From NCBI GenBank assembly GCA_021464245.1, contig JADCRB010000084.1, forward strand, positions 263,615 to 327,614: a stretch of 64,000 nt of DNA. The letters are read 5' to 3'. Made by a program: the position numbers and the translations under genes. Positions 1 through 12,300 of the stretch are shown one piece after another. How positions within the stretch are numbered: the stretch's first letter is position 1; each line of letters starts with the position of its first letter. This DNA is from Carallia brachiata (taxonomy: Eukaryota; Streptophyta; Magnoliopsida; Malpighiales; Rhizophoraceae). The notes below the pieces were generated by a model, which did no database searches, was not told the origin of the DNA, and worked only from the letters and a program-made list of their open reading frames with translations.

Positions 1-1024
1 TCCCACAGAAATGACATTTGATATCCAATAATCTGTTAATACTTTGACAACTGACCACCATGCTCTAAGGCAGCAATCCAATGGAGGCCAATTCAGGGCT
101 TGCCGGCTTGGCTTATTAGAATGAAGCAGAGGACATCATAACTATCTCTGGATGAACGGTTGGATGATCACTAATTATTTTGGATACAGTCAATATTATT
201 TTTTTATTAAGTGGCTATTTCAATAACTTTCAGTTGATTCAGGATGTTATGTAAGACATAGGTGTGCATGCATGACCTTCAAAACCACCATGCACGAACA
301 CTGTTTTCCAGTCAGTTCCTCCCTCTCCACTTTACTGTAAGTCGTATTTTAAAATGCTCACTTTCACTTATTCACTTATCTACTTCCCCACATTTTTCTT
401 TTAAAATGTCTTTTAGCGCATCCATGTATTTATTTATTTATATATTTCCCTACAATAGCATTTGGAATGCAATAATCTGCTAATATTTTACAACTTGGCT
501 ACCACTTTTGGAGGCAGCAAGCTATTCATTAGAGGTCAATTCAGACTTGGCATGTGATGGTGGAATTTTTTGATGGTAACTGTTTTTTTTTTTCAATAAT
601 TTGAATATTTTATCAAGTAGCTTGCTTTGCTTCATTTCAAAGTTGTGAGTTTTATGATTCCTCATTTGGGTTTGCAAATTTATGGGTTCTAAGTACCAAT
701 TTGGAGGGATTTTAAGCCTTAAGGTTTCTAAGATTTTGGTTTTCTATCCTTCCCTCCAACCATCTATTCTCAGTTTTCATTTGTTTCCCTTTTCAGACGT
801 CTGGGGTCCAGGTCTCTGGTATATATTTTGTTCTTTTTTTCCTTTGGGAGTTGTTTTGGGTTCAAACAAAGTTTGCTCTTTAGTTCGAAGTTGATTTAAA
901 ATTTTTTTTCTTTTAGTTTTTTTTTTCAGTTTTATTTTAGTTTTGGGTACTTGTACTTCTCTTGATTTCTCTAGTGGCTAAATTACATCCTAATGTTTTT
1001 TGTAAACTTTTGTCCTTTGAACAG

Positions 1025-2240
1025 AGCAGACATTTGGTCATTTGGTTTAAAGGCCCTTGAACTTGCTCACGGCCGTGCTTCCTTCTCCAAGTATCTACCC
1101 ATGAAAGTAAGTTGCTTAATTTCTATTCTTCTGGACATGCAAAGTATTCTACACCTTTTTTCTATCCGTAAAAGACAGAGAGAAAGAAATGCCTAGGCGT
1201 GGGGACCCCTAACTTGTGAGACAATGTGATAACCAACTGACCAGACAACTAAATTCTTTCCTATCAGTTCTCATTGGTGCCTATGTTACCGATTCTGATT
1301 TTAATCTGTTGACTTTATCATAAGGCAGGCTTTGCTGATGACCTTACAACATGCAACCCCTAAGGCTCAACTATGAAAGAGAGGAGATTTTCAAAGGTTT
1401 GTGTTTTTTTGGAGCATCGGAATTAACCGTCTGTTTGGTTTACGCATGGGAATTGGAAACAGAAAGATAACACACATCCTAAGGACAAATTTGTTGTTTA
1501 GTATTCCTGAGAAATGAGTGAGAAAATCTACTATTAAAAGGTAACAAAAAAATTAGACCGTACAATCTATTAAAAAAAAAAAGCAAATGCATGCAATGAC
1601 AATAAACCATTTTTAAATTTCATTCAACCCATTATTCAATAATTATAAGGATATTTTTATAATTTTAATTATAAATTTTTCTTTTTGTTATATTTTTTTC
1701 TTACAATCTAAATACAAAATTGTACTTTCTTATTATTTTCTTATAATTTTTTTTTCTCACAACTTTCTTTTCTCACAATTTTCCTTTTCACCAAAATCTC
1801 AGAATTTAAACAAATTATGAAGGTTTGTTTACTTTATTAGTAATATTTCGTCTATAATTTCTTGTAAATATGCATGTAAGTAGTGTGCTTTTCCTGTCAC
1901 TTAAAGAGATGATATCAGTTTGTTTAGTGAAGGATCCAAAGAAACGTCCCACGTCCGAAAAGTTATTGAAGGACCATTTTTTCAATCATGCACGGTCCCG
2001 TGAATATGTTGCTCGCTTAATTCTTGATATACTCACGCTATTAGGACTAGTGTTTAGACAGCTAAAGGTTTCCTTTTTCATCACACACAACGTATTTTTG
2101 TTTACATGCTTAGCTATAAATTAATGCAAAAGTTCCCTTACAGTTTGTTACTCTTGTTTCTTTTTCAAGAAAGAAGCAATCTTCTTGTGCAGAATGAGCC
2201 CTTCACGGTGATAAGGGGCAATTATTGCAGGTTACATTCT
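1025..2240 (+). pseudogene. Remnant of a BLUS1/GCK-type Ser/Thr kinase (C-lobe only)
   Basis: Exon-like pieces encode the kinase C-lobe. 1025-1106 gives ADIWSFGLKALELAHGRA (subdomain IX) with an AG before and GTAAG after. 1329-1396 gives ALLMTLQHATP and then, one base out of frame, LNYEREEIFK. 1907-2067 gives EMISVCLVKDPKKRP (subdomain XI with its arginine), HFFNHARS and RLILD. 2168-2240 gives LLVQNEP and VIRGNYC, resembling the linker after the kinase domain in BLUS1-like proteins. No N-lobe, HRD, DFG or APE sequence was found in bases 1-1024, although three of the exons keep plausible splice borders. The frameshift near 1365, a second phase break before 2168 and the missing N-lobe indicate a truncated pseudogene. 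An upstream part beyond the window edge cannot be excluded. The family call comes from remembered sequence. Confidence 0.6.
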
Positions 2241-3517
2241 CACTTGTACTCTTTTTTTATTGCATTCTCAATTCTACTCTTTTTTTTAATATTTTTTTTT
2301 CCTTGTTTGCTTGTTTGTTTTTGGATATTTTTTGTGTTTGATATGTAATATGTGGGGATAGCTTTTTTTTTTTTTCTCTCGGCACAAGTTGTCCCTGTAC
2401 GTTTTGTATGTGAGACTAATTTCTGTTCAGGATATTAAAGCTACTGCTGACCAAGAAATTTAACCATGCAAAAATTTGAATATAAAAACTTGTTTAACTA
2501 TGAATCAAACACAGAGAACTTTTTTATCATAAATCATCAAGTAAATGAAAATTGGGCCATTGAATATCGACTTGGGCTAGGCTTTAAAGTGGATTAAATT
2601 GCATACTAACCCCAAAAAATAAAAAGTATATTAATTAGGGACGCAATTCGAGTTATGTCGGCTAAAAGAAAACTCCTCTTATTATCAAGTCTATAGTTTG
2701 ATTCTCAAATTTCTTGCCTCAGTACCTCTCTCTCTCTCTCTCTCTAACTAATTAGTTTTCAGTTTTTAAAAGGCCAAAAAAAAAACATTAATTTAATCGA
2801 AATTATTTTGAATCCAACTTATAAAAACGATGGCCAACGTATTTATGACTATATTTTTTTTGGTAAAAAAAAGTATATTAATTTAAAAAATTTAACTTAA
2901 TTGAAATGATAAGAACTATAAAAAAACAAAAAGAAGTAAAATACCTTCAATTGGGAATTATGATGTCGTTTCAGAAAAACACAAGTCCTCTTGCCCCACG
3001 GAGGAACGCCATTGTCAGGCGACGTGGTAAATTGTGTATGAACGTTTTGACCCTTTTTCTTTATCAAGCATCAAAATGTTCCCACTTTTTTCAAGGGCAA
3101 GAGAGAATAATGTATCGTCATATTTGAACTTTCTGGTAATTAAAGAACAAGCGAACTAACGGAATAGTAATGAAGAAATTACTACTCATAAGCCATAAAA
3201 TTACATCCCCTTTGGTTCATATGCTAGTATAAACTATAAACATGAAGATACAAATCTAACTCACCTGCCCCTCACCATACCCATAAAGCCGAAAAAATAA
3301 TTTACATCAGATTTATTGCTTCAATGACATGCTCCATTTGTTAGTTCAATGGGTAAGTTGGACCCAGTAAGCGACGTACATCCCTTCTTGGAGTTTCAGA
3401 CCAACTGCTGTTATTCATATTGTTCTTAAAAGACTGCAGAAAAAAATTGCAACAAAATTAGCAGCCAGACACAGGAAGACAACACCCATAGATCTTAAAT
3501 TACACAAAACAATTCAC
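2241..3517. other. Intergenic, no gene seen
   Basis: AT-rich DNA with a short TC microsatellite at about 2727-2745. On the minus strand, 3330-3431 follows a good acceptor and reads SFKNNMNNSSWSETPRRD before a stop. It may be a 3' UTR exon or alternative last exon of the minus-strand gene at 3518-4733. Nothing else is supported. Confidence 0.5.
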
Positions 3518-4733
3518 CTATAGATTCTTGGATAAATCTTTAACTTGTTCAGCAATTTCTTGCTTCTTTTTCTCGGCTGCATTCACAAATGAATCGATCA
3601 ATGACATCAGGACTGACAGCACGATGCAAGTGCTAAGAATCTGCAATTACAAGAGTTAGAAAAACATACCCATCTTTGAAATGTCTTCAATCCTCCTTGA
3701 TGTTCTCACTGCAAATCTCTGGAATGCAGGACTGCAAACCACAAAAGAAAGGATTACTTTGATGAAATACCAAGGCTGCCACCAGTTTCATTGAAGATCC
3801 GAAACTACTAGACCAAAAAACGTTGTAAAGATCCGGACAAAAAGGGGAAGAAAGAAATAAAAAGCCTCTGGTACTCAACGTCTTTTGTTAATGCAGTCAC
3901 CTCTGCAATCTTTACAAGCTACTGAGTACATAGTCTTCAAAGGCAATGGAAAAGGAAAAAAAAAAAAAAGTAAACGGATACAAGCCTCAGCTCCACAAGA
4001 TTTTAATTAATGCGTTCATCTTGCAATCATTACAAGCCTACGAAATGGAGTCATCACAGGCAATGAAGGAAAAGAAAGGCAAACAGATATATAGATCCAG
4101 TCATATAAAAATGCAAAAAATTTTATGATATACTTGTAACTACTCAAGCAAGATATATAATCTAGAAGTGCTGAGAATTTTTGCTTCGGCGAGCAACAAC
4201 ATGGGGAATGAGCTAGTCTCACAGCCTAAAAACTGAACCTTAAGCAGAACAATCTAAAGGGTCATTAAAAACCCAGCAGAGATCCACTATTCTCCCCAAA
4301 AATCCCCAATATTCGATTATCTGACTGATTCCAAAAGACACATCATCGAATGGCATTTACAACACAAGCTAAAAGGATACATAAAAATAAGGAAAAATGA
4401 TATTTCCTCACATTTGAAATGCTGCAGCGCGTAAAATTTGACGCTACAAACAAAACTACACAGACATGAGTCACTTTCGCTTCAAATGAACGAACCGATG
4501 GGGAACTCGTTAAACACCTCAACGGTCAGAGAATGAAGCAAAGGAAGAAGAAATTAAAGCAAACGAAAAGCTTCAACGACAAAGATAATCGATCAAACCA
4601 TGGGATCAAAAAAAAAAAAAAAAGATAAGATGAAGAGAGATTGAAGAAGTCAAAACCTGTTGGCCAGACTATCGACGATGACCTCATTCACAACGTAAGA
4701 TATGACTCTCTGCATGAAATTCCCACCCGCCAT
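3518..4733 (-). CDS. Small conserved plant protein, 65 residues, three exons
   Basis: Minus-strand exons: 4733-4657 (ATG to ACAG before GT), 3731-3670 (after TTTGCAG, ending before GTATG) and 3576-3518 (after AATGCAG, to TAG). Phases agree and give 65 residues. It starts MAGGNFMQRVISYVVNEVIV, continues FQRFAVRTSRRIEDISK and ends in a charged helix AEKKKQEIAEQVKDLSKNL. The N-terminal half is amphipathic and hydrophobic, and the tail looks coiled-coil. I recall similar short unannotated proteins in other plants but know no function. TAG is followed directly by GTGAAT, so a 3' UTR intron joining an exon near 3431 is possible. Upstream, GTAAAT near 5003 (minus) and an acceptor near 4805 suggest a 5' UTR intron. 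The gene is head to head with GRXS16. Confidence 0.65.
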
Positions 4734-5341
4734 CGTCCTTTCTTAACGCCCGGCCCCTTTTATTTCCTTTCCTTGCGTCCTTTACTCAAACTTGCAGTCG
4801 AAACTGAAACCAAACAAACATAAATCAGAAGAGAATTTTGCAAACCCTAGCACCAATCAAATCCGTCATAACCGATCAAATCTACTGCTGACACCTCCGA
4901 CCTCTGACAATTTCCAGAAACAAAAGCAAATCAACATGAATGAAATAACTTTGGCTTGCGGGACTGAACAAAAATAAATTAAGAGAGCACTGGATAGATT
5001 TACCTTAACAAAAGGGTACGATAATTTCGGAGACCGACAACGCGAGCATTGGTCACATGGTCGTTGAGTTTTATACATGGGAGTTGGTAGGGTTTGCCCG
5101 ACTTTGAGAGGAAGGCCATGGGCCCAGGCCCATCTACTTTTGAATTAGACCTGGCAATTGGGCCCACTAATGAAAACTCTCTCCAAGCAACTGGGCCTAG
5201 TTGTGAAGCCCAACTAAGCCCACTTGTGTTGTGCCTTTTAATTCCACTTCAGGCTTTTACTTCAGATTTAGATGGTGCAGAGAGGCTTATTGCTTCTGGT
5301 TTGACTTCTGTTTTTTTCACTGAACTTGCCATTTGACTTCA
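4734..5341. promoter_or_regulatory. Bidirectional promoter with site II (TGGGCC/GGCCCA) motifs
   Basis: Between two divergent start codons. Six or more TGGGCC/GGCCCA/AGCCCA motifs lie within 5106-5222. In plants these are site II elements bound by TCP factors and common in housekeeping and organelle-related genes. The cluster sits between the inferred 5' UTRs, so it could serve both directions; that is inference. Confidence 0.55.
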
Positions 5342-7349
5342 ATGGCTACCAGCAGCCTGTCTCCGCTGCGAACCTCTCCTTTAATTCTCTCAGTCTCTTT
5401 GCACTTTCCCCAAAATGACCCCAAGTTTTCGTTCTTTTTACTCTCCAAACCACCATCCATTTCCCTGAGGCCTATTTACTTGAAGCACCCTAATCAAATT
5501 AGACCTCGCTTGCTGATTTTAGCCGGAGCTGTCAAAACCCTCTCGGAGACGGAATTAGTTTCCGTTCCGTCCACATCCGAGAAGCTCTCCGCGCAATTTC
5601 CTTCCGATTCCGGCGTCTATGCTGTTTACGACAAGAACAGTGATCTTCAATTCATCGGCATCTCCCGTAACATTGCTGCCAGCGTTCATTCTCACCTCAC
5701 GTCGGTGCCGGAGCTATGCAGCTCCGTTAAGGTTCTTTCCTTCTTCTTCTTCTTCTTCTTCTTCTTTTTTTTGTTTTTAATATTGAACATTTGGGTTTTG
5801 CCTTGGACCTGAGGTTAGATGTCTGTAGTGGTGTGCTGTTACAGCTTATACGTTATTAATTTGGACTTACTGCCGCTTAAGTCTACTTAATTTAACTATA
5901 CTATGCTACGCAACTGTGCAATTGGTAGAAATCTTTTACCACTAAATTGTGCAACCTTCAGATTTTGAGGCTGTGGTGTGCGGAGAAGTCATTTTTACTT
6001 TGGGGAATATGCACCAAACAACCCCCTCATTCTTCCCGTGGTATAATTATGAATATTGTATTGATTCAAGAGGGAATAATTTAATAGTCCACGAGGCCCA
6101 CTCCATAGATACGATAGGGTGGATACACGGTAGGCACGGAGTGATCTGAACCCAACGGTCCAAATCATTGTGTGTCCACCGCGCGGCTATTCAAGTGTGT
6201 TCACATAGCTTTTCTGATCTAGGTATATGTAATTTGCTCCAAAATCTGTTACTGGTTTACAAGTTTTAGTTGGCCAACCTCTTTTGAACGAGATTGAGTA
6301 ATTATTTGTGGGCAGTTTTTCAGCCTCTATCATTATGTGTATGGCTGTAGGAAAGGAGTTTTTGAAATGGTGATTATCTTTTCAGAGAAGTGAGGTCGGT
6401 GGTAAGGCTACAACCTAAGCACATGCAGTTGGATTTTTCCATGAACTAGTGTTATAATTGTAAGCATGGCTGAAGCCTTCTAAACCTGCTTGCAAGCCAA
6501 ACCTGGCTTTTTTACTACTTGAATCTGCAGTTGCTATGACTAAAACATCTTTTAAGGAAAGTGATAATGTGAGATAGACATGGTGAGCTATGTTTGCATC
6601 ATTTCATTTGCAAACTTTTGACGCTTTTTTGGTTATTATATGATTTCTTGTGTTGATTTTCTTATTACTGTACAAATGCCTTCTCTTGGTGTGCGATGTG
6701 GCAAACTTTTGCTGTCAGATTTTATTGTTGAACTCCTTTTCTTTTGCTTCAGTGATAAAGATTTGCTGGCCAATCTCCGTCTTCTTTATGCTTCAACCAT
6801 GTATATGTGCTTACAGACGGTATTCTATTTCTTATATGTCTTGCAGATTGGGGTAGTGGATGAGCCTGATAGAGCGTCTCTGACTCAAGCTTGGAAGTCA
6901 TGGATGGAAGAACATATAAAGGCCACTGGAAAAGTTCCACCAGGCAATGAGTCAGGGAACATCACATGGGTCAGGCAGCCACCAAGAAGAAGGCTGACAT
7001 ACGGCTTACACCAGGCCGTAATGTTCAGCTAACAGTTCCTCTAGAGGAACTCATTGATCGATTGGTAAAGGAGAATAAGGTGGTGGCTTTCATTAAAGGT
7101 TCACGAACTGCCCCATTGTGTGGATTCTCTCAAAGGGTAGTACACATTCTTGAAAGTGTGGGGGTAGAGTATGAGAGTGTCGATGTGCTTGATGAAGAGC
7201 ACAACAACGGATTGAGAGAGACACTGAAGAAGTATAGCAACTGGCCTACATTCCCACAGATTTTTGTGAACGGCGAGCTGGTCGGAGGTTGTGATATCTT
7301 AACTTCCATGCATGAAAAAGGAGAGCTTACTAGTTTGTTCGAGAAGTAA
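5342..7349 (+). CDS. GRXS16: Plastid monothiol glutaredoxin, GRXS16 type, with a 1-nt frameshift
   Basis: GRXS16 (CXIP2) is a chloroplast CGFS glutaredoxin fused to an N-terminal GIY-YIG-like domain, with roles in redox and iron-sulfur handling. Exon 1 is 5342-5731: a transit-like N-terminus from MATSSLSPL, then [20 protein letters not shown] and IAASVHSHL, matching the GIY-YIG-like part. Exon 2 is 6847-7349, starting [20 protein letters not shown] and ending in the glutaredoxin domain with the active site CGFS ([12 protein letters not shown]) and [19 protein letters not shown]. The two halves of exon 2 lie in different frames. The break falls in a purine run at about 6981-6995, where one missing base would restore a 297-residue protein (family about 293). 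The ATG at 5342 is used because the upstream TTG reading has no support. The break may be a real null allele or a sequence error. Confidence 0.85.
5741..5768 (+). repeat. TTC microsatellite in GRXS16 intron 1
   Basis: A run of TTC units followed by a T tract lies just inside the intron donor of the GRXS16-like gene. Confidence 0.8.
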
Positions 7350-7386
7350 ATTATTATTATTATTATTTTTTCTTTGGGTCCAAAAG

Positions 7387-7500
7387 AGCTGCAGAGCAGT
7401 GGAAGGAGAGGGGTGGATGAGGGTGAGGTTGGGTTCGAACTCCGACTTTGCCGTTGGTAGTGACAAGTGCCAACTAATTGGGCAAAATAAGTTCTAGATT
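7387..7500 (+). repeat. Possible tRNA-derived SINE fragment
   Basis: Downstream of the GRXS16 stop. A B-box-like GGTTCGAACTCC (7432-7443) follows an A-box-like GAGCAGTGG by about 40 bases. That spacing is typical of the pol III promoter of plant SINEs. No clear 3' end or target duplication was seen, so this is tentative. Confidence 0.3.
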
Positions 7501-9286
7501 GCTCCCAACTTTCTGTGTAAGGGAGGCACAGTAGATTAGATTGTGTTTACAGTAATGCTGTAATGGAGGTTGTCACGTAGTGGTCGTGGTTGCAGACTTG
7601 TGGCAGATTAGATTGTGTTATCTTATGCACACAAAAAAAAAAAAAAAACAGCTCTTTTTTTTTTGATCAAGAAAATACCAAATTTATTTATTTATTTGTT
7701 TATTTTTATTGGTCAAAAAGGATGGCATCAGCCCAAGATAAATTAAAAGGCTGCAGGGTGGAACCTCGGGGTACTTGTATCCTGCAGTATCAACCGAACA
7801 GCACCAAATTTATTTATTTATTTTAGGTCAATAAAACACCAAATTTATTTTTTTGGTAAAAAAAAACACCAAATTTATTATTTTAACTGATATGAAAAAA
7901 GTAATATTTTTTGGTCCATGGAAAAAGTAATCTTACATAAGCTGAACGACCGCTACTTTCGGTTGTGGCGATTGGGCCGAGGTCTATCAACTTTGTAATT
8001 GGACTAGGCTAAAAGCTGGACACGGGGAAACCGCCTAGGACAGGGTTACGCTACTGTCGGTTGTGCCCAAGGGGCCAACATCTATCAACTTTGTAATTGG
8101 ACTCGGCTAAAAGATGGTAAAAAAAAAAAAAAAAGATGGTCAAGTTTGCTCTGGAACTGGAGTAATTGAATACCAGATCAGTTAAGTTTAGCATATGCTC
8201 TAGTAATGGTTTAATTCCTATTAATTTCATTCTCTCCTTGCCTCATATATTTAATAGGGTTCCCTATAAAAAAAAAATACAAGATCAGTAGTTATAAAAT
8301 TTTATGATAAAATTATTTGAAATCTTAATTTTATGTTTAAAGTTTGATCCTTAGTCTTCACAAAAAAATAAATAAATAAATAAGGTAATTGAAAACAACT
8401 TGTGAAAACAAATCATAAACATAACAAAACACTTAAATAAGTTATGATTAAGACCAAGAATAATAAAGCACTTCATTAAGTTATGAAATTTTTTGTCTAG
8501 TTGGAATGGGCATGACATATTCATCACATTTAATTAACTAATCGTTATTTGTACCGAAGATTGAACTGATTGTTATATATTAAGAATTTCATTATCAATC
8601 CCTCAAGGGTATTCCAGTAATTAAACCTCAAGATTTTTATATTTAAATTTTAAAAAGGGATGAGTGAGATTTATCAAATAAAAAATTATTTTTATCGTAT
8701 AACTCACGACCTAATATACCTCATAATAGATAAAGGAAAAATCTCATTACCAAGTGTCTTGCACGTGTACCAAAATATTGTTGATAACAGGAGAGTCAAA
8801 TCCATGTTTACCCTTTTTTTTTTTTTTTTTGACGTGAAATCCGTGTTTACGATATTTAGTTTTGTTTACAACTTCATGATCATTAAAATGTGCTCAGAGT
8901 AGTGCCCTCCTTTTGGCCAATTCTTAGGCAAATTAATTTTTTAAAAAATCGGCTTCAATTCCAGTGGGGGTGAAGGGATGGCCGGGAGGGGTTGCTTATA
9001 CGAAACGACACCGTTGTGGCTAAGGTACAAGTCGGTGCAACACCACAATCGTTCCATAATGGCAACAAACCACCACAACTAGCCGTGACGTCACAATAAT
9101 GGAGATGTTGGGGTTAGTAACGTCATTTACTTTTAGAAACCCCCAGCCCTCGAGAGTCGAATGAAAGTAGTTATGGGCCGTATGGCCCATCTATGATTTT
9201 TCTTCCCCCTCAATTGGTCAATTAATCAACCATTGGCTGGTCAAATCCGCAAGCGTCCCGTTCCTCTGGCGTTCATTCCTTTGATC
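7501..9286. other. Intergenic with short direct repeats and SAC8 promoter
   Basis: 7678-7880 repeats ACCAAATTTATT four times amid A/T tracts. A diverged direct repeat of about 70 bp occurs at 7947-8020 and 8047-8118, sharing TCTATCAACTTTGTAATTGG. The rest is AT-rich. A palindromic double site II motif, ATGGGCCGTATGGCCCAT (about 9174-9191), lies about 100 bp before the SAC8 start and is the likely core promoter signal. Confidence 0.5.
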
Positions 9287-9326
9287 ATGGAAAGCAGCTC
9301 CTCCTCTATGCCGTCTTCTTCTTCTT

Positions 9327-9358
<32 letters not shown>

Positions 9359-12300
9359 TCAGGTAGATTCAAGCTTCACGAGCAGTTAGAATTGCTGGAA
9401 TTTCAGGACAAGTACGTGATCAAATCCGTTGAATCTCCCAGTAGAGGCTTCTCGATTGGCCGTCACGGCGGCGACATCTTGCCGCTGAACGGTAGGAATC
9501 CTGTTCTTTTTTTTTTCTTTTCTTTAACGTTGTAGTTTTTCTCGCTGGAGCTTTAAATCGCAGTAATTCTAAGATATTTTGATTTTTTTCAAATTTTCTT
9601 TCGACAAGCTAGTTAAAAGGAACAGCCCAAAGTAGAAAATGGAGACTTACGAATTTTTTACTGGTTGTTCTTATGTATGTATTTATCATAGAAATCGTAT
9701 CTATCGTGGAAGTCTTATTGCTCTGGTTTATTGTGACAGATGACAACAATTTTGGAAGTCCGAACAAAACCTCCATAATCTACGGGGTGGTTGGAACCAT
9801 ACGATTGCTTGCAGGTAACAATTTATGGCAACTCTTTTTGTTACTTTCTAATACGCCGACATGCATTTTCAACATTTCTTTCTTTGTGAATCGGTCATAA
9901 TGTGTGATGTACTTTGATTATGTTAAATACCTTTGAATTCTTGGTGTGTTGTTTGTTGAGACTTTTGCTTCGTATGAATCTATTATTGATGCAGGGACAT
10001 ACTTGCTGGTAATAACTTCTCGGAAAGAGGTTGGGAATTTTCTTGGTTTTCCTGTTTTCCGAATAATGTCAATGAAATTCCTGTCCTGCAATGAGGCTTT
10101 GAAATTTTCAACTTGGCAAGAAGTAAGTGGTTATTTCCATTTATACGTCAAATTGTTTATCCGCATCTTTTGACACCCACCAACATGTAACTTTTGTGCC
10201 TTAAGCTTTGTCTTAACCTGTCCATTCCAGAAAAAAGACGAGGCTTACTTCATGAATCTCTTGAAAGAAGTGGAGTCAACTCCTGGGTTATACTACTCAT
10301 ATGAAACAGATTTAACAGTGAAGTAATTTCTCTTGTTTAGCTGCTTCATGTGTGCTTTTGTTCTATATTGGCTTTGGTCCATGGATAACTCTGCTTATTG
10401 ATCCAGTGCAATATGGTGTATGTCAAATCTTGTGTTTCCAGCTTACAAAGAAGATCCAAATTAGCAGAAGGGTGGATGGCTAAACCAATCTGGAAGCAGG
10501 TGAGTTTTTAAATCAGTTGCTGGGGATAAATTATAAATCAATAGTTTTGCATCTATTAACAATATCACGTTTGAGCTTCTCCAGCTTATTTGCATGCACG
10601 CTTGAAAATTGTGAGACCTAGTAGTTTTCAATACTTTATTTCTAGAAGTGCATGGCAACTGATTCCAGTTTCTCTTTGTGTTGACCTTTTACAGTAAGCC
10701 TATGCACTGCATGGTGTTGTCTTTATTTGCAGTGTATGCTTTTGTTTAAAAGTGATAGGGAGAAAGTTTGAGTGTTCCTCCCTTTCAATATTGGTTTTAT
10801 GGTCAAATTTTTTAATATATACTGAAAGCACACATTTAGTGCATCCTAAATGCATTGCAGAGTTGTTCAATATTTTTGTTATAAGTTTGGGCTTTAGTTC
10901 ATGATGGTACACATTGACAGCATTGCTCACGAGTCATGGTTGCTTGATACTTACCTGCTATTAAAATGATCAGCGCTCGTCGAAGTTTGCTGAGGATGTT
11001 GAATTTCAAATTTTGCATTTCAGGCTGACCCGATTTGTGTGGAACAGAAATCTTTTGGAGGAACTTATTGAGTTTAAGGTTAGATATTCATTTATTAAAA
11101 TCAAATCATTACTGGGCTAGAATTTTGGGCTTATTTCTTATTTGTGAAAAAGAAAATATGGATGGCTAAATCTCCAACAGCAAATGCTGTAAAATTATTT
11201 TTAGAACTAATAGAATCATAAAATGTTTTATTTTTTCTTACAACTTTTTGTTTTTAAAATTTTTGTTGGCAGTTTGATGAGCTCATCATCCCTATTCTGC
11301 AAGGAAATATCCTGGAGTCTCTGATTTCTTATGTCTTTTATTTGTTTTGTTTTTTCCTTTGTCTTTCTATTCAAGGGCGAGTCTTATTGTAACTCTAAGG
11401 CTCCTCCATTTTAACTAGGAGACCACCGACAGAAACAGAATCTTTGCATGAACATGGACAAGGTTGCGTTCATTTGATATTCCCCAAACCCACAAAGTGG
11501 GAGCCTTGCTCACTAGGATGCTCTCGCCCTTGTCTTTCTATTGGCACATCTTATGTACCTTAATGGAAATCAAACCAGTAAAATACATTCGGTGTCTGCA
11601 AACTTTTAGTTGTTCTCCCTGTTTCACTTAACAAAAATTTACGTTTTGGAGTTGCTTGGCTGAACATGAAGGGGTCACGTGCCATACTTACATTATTATC
11701 AAGAAGGTGCACCCGGCGTTTAGGTATAAATATTTTTGGTTCAATAATCCTGGTATCTATAAGTCAGCAATTTATGTCTGTGTGTATGTTGGTCCAGGAA
11801 CACGTATGTGGAGAAGAGGAGCTAACCTCAACGGAGACACTGCTAATTTTATTGAAACTGAGCAATTACTAGAGGCACAAGGTTTTAGGTCCTCGCTGTT
11901 ACAGGTAAATTTCTGATGGTGTGCGGAAATTAGTCATACGATGCCAGCATATCTTGCTGTTAAGAACCTGACTATGGTGACTTCAGCCATTTGAAATTCA
12001 AGGCATCTAAGCCACCGGCTGCATGGTTTGGTGGTAGAGTAGCTGGACTGTTGATTTTATTAACCAGGGTGCAAATCCTGGCACCTATGGACAAAAGAAA
12101 GTCTTAAGGCATCGACCACTTCTATAAGAGTAATGATAATCCATAGGTCTCAGGTCATGCATATATTTTAAATCACAAATCTATTAATTTATTTACCTGA
12201 AATCTGTCTTATTGAAGGTTACATTTTGAGGAAAACTTTCTTCCATATCCTACGTCCACAGCCATTCAATTTTGTGTATTTGGTGTTCAGCTTTGTATGA

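Noticed and set aside
5333..5341. Earlier start for GRXS16
   Set aside because: It is also a TTG; the ATG at 5,342 gives a normal transit peptide start.
9233..9286. Upstream in-frame extension of SAC8
   Set aside because: The apparent start codon is TTG; the first ATG is at 9,287, and the extension is absent from the family as I recall it.
12010..12110. Functional tRNA gene
   Set aside because: A- and B-box-like words only; no acceptor stem or complete cloverleaf.
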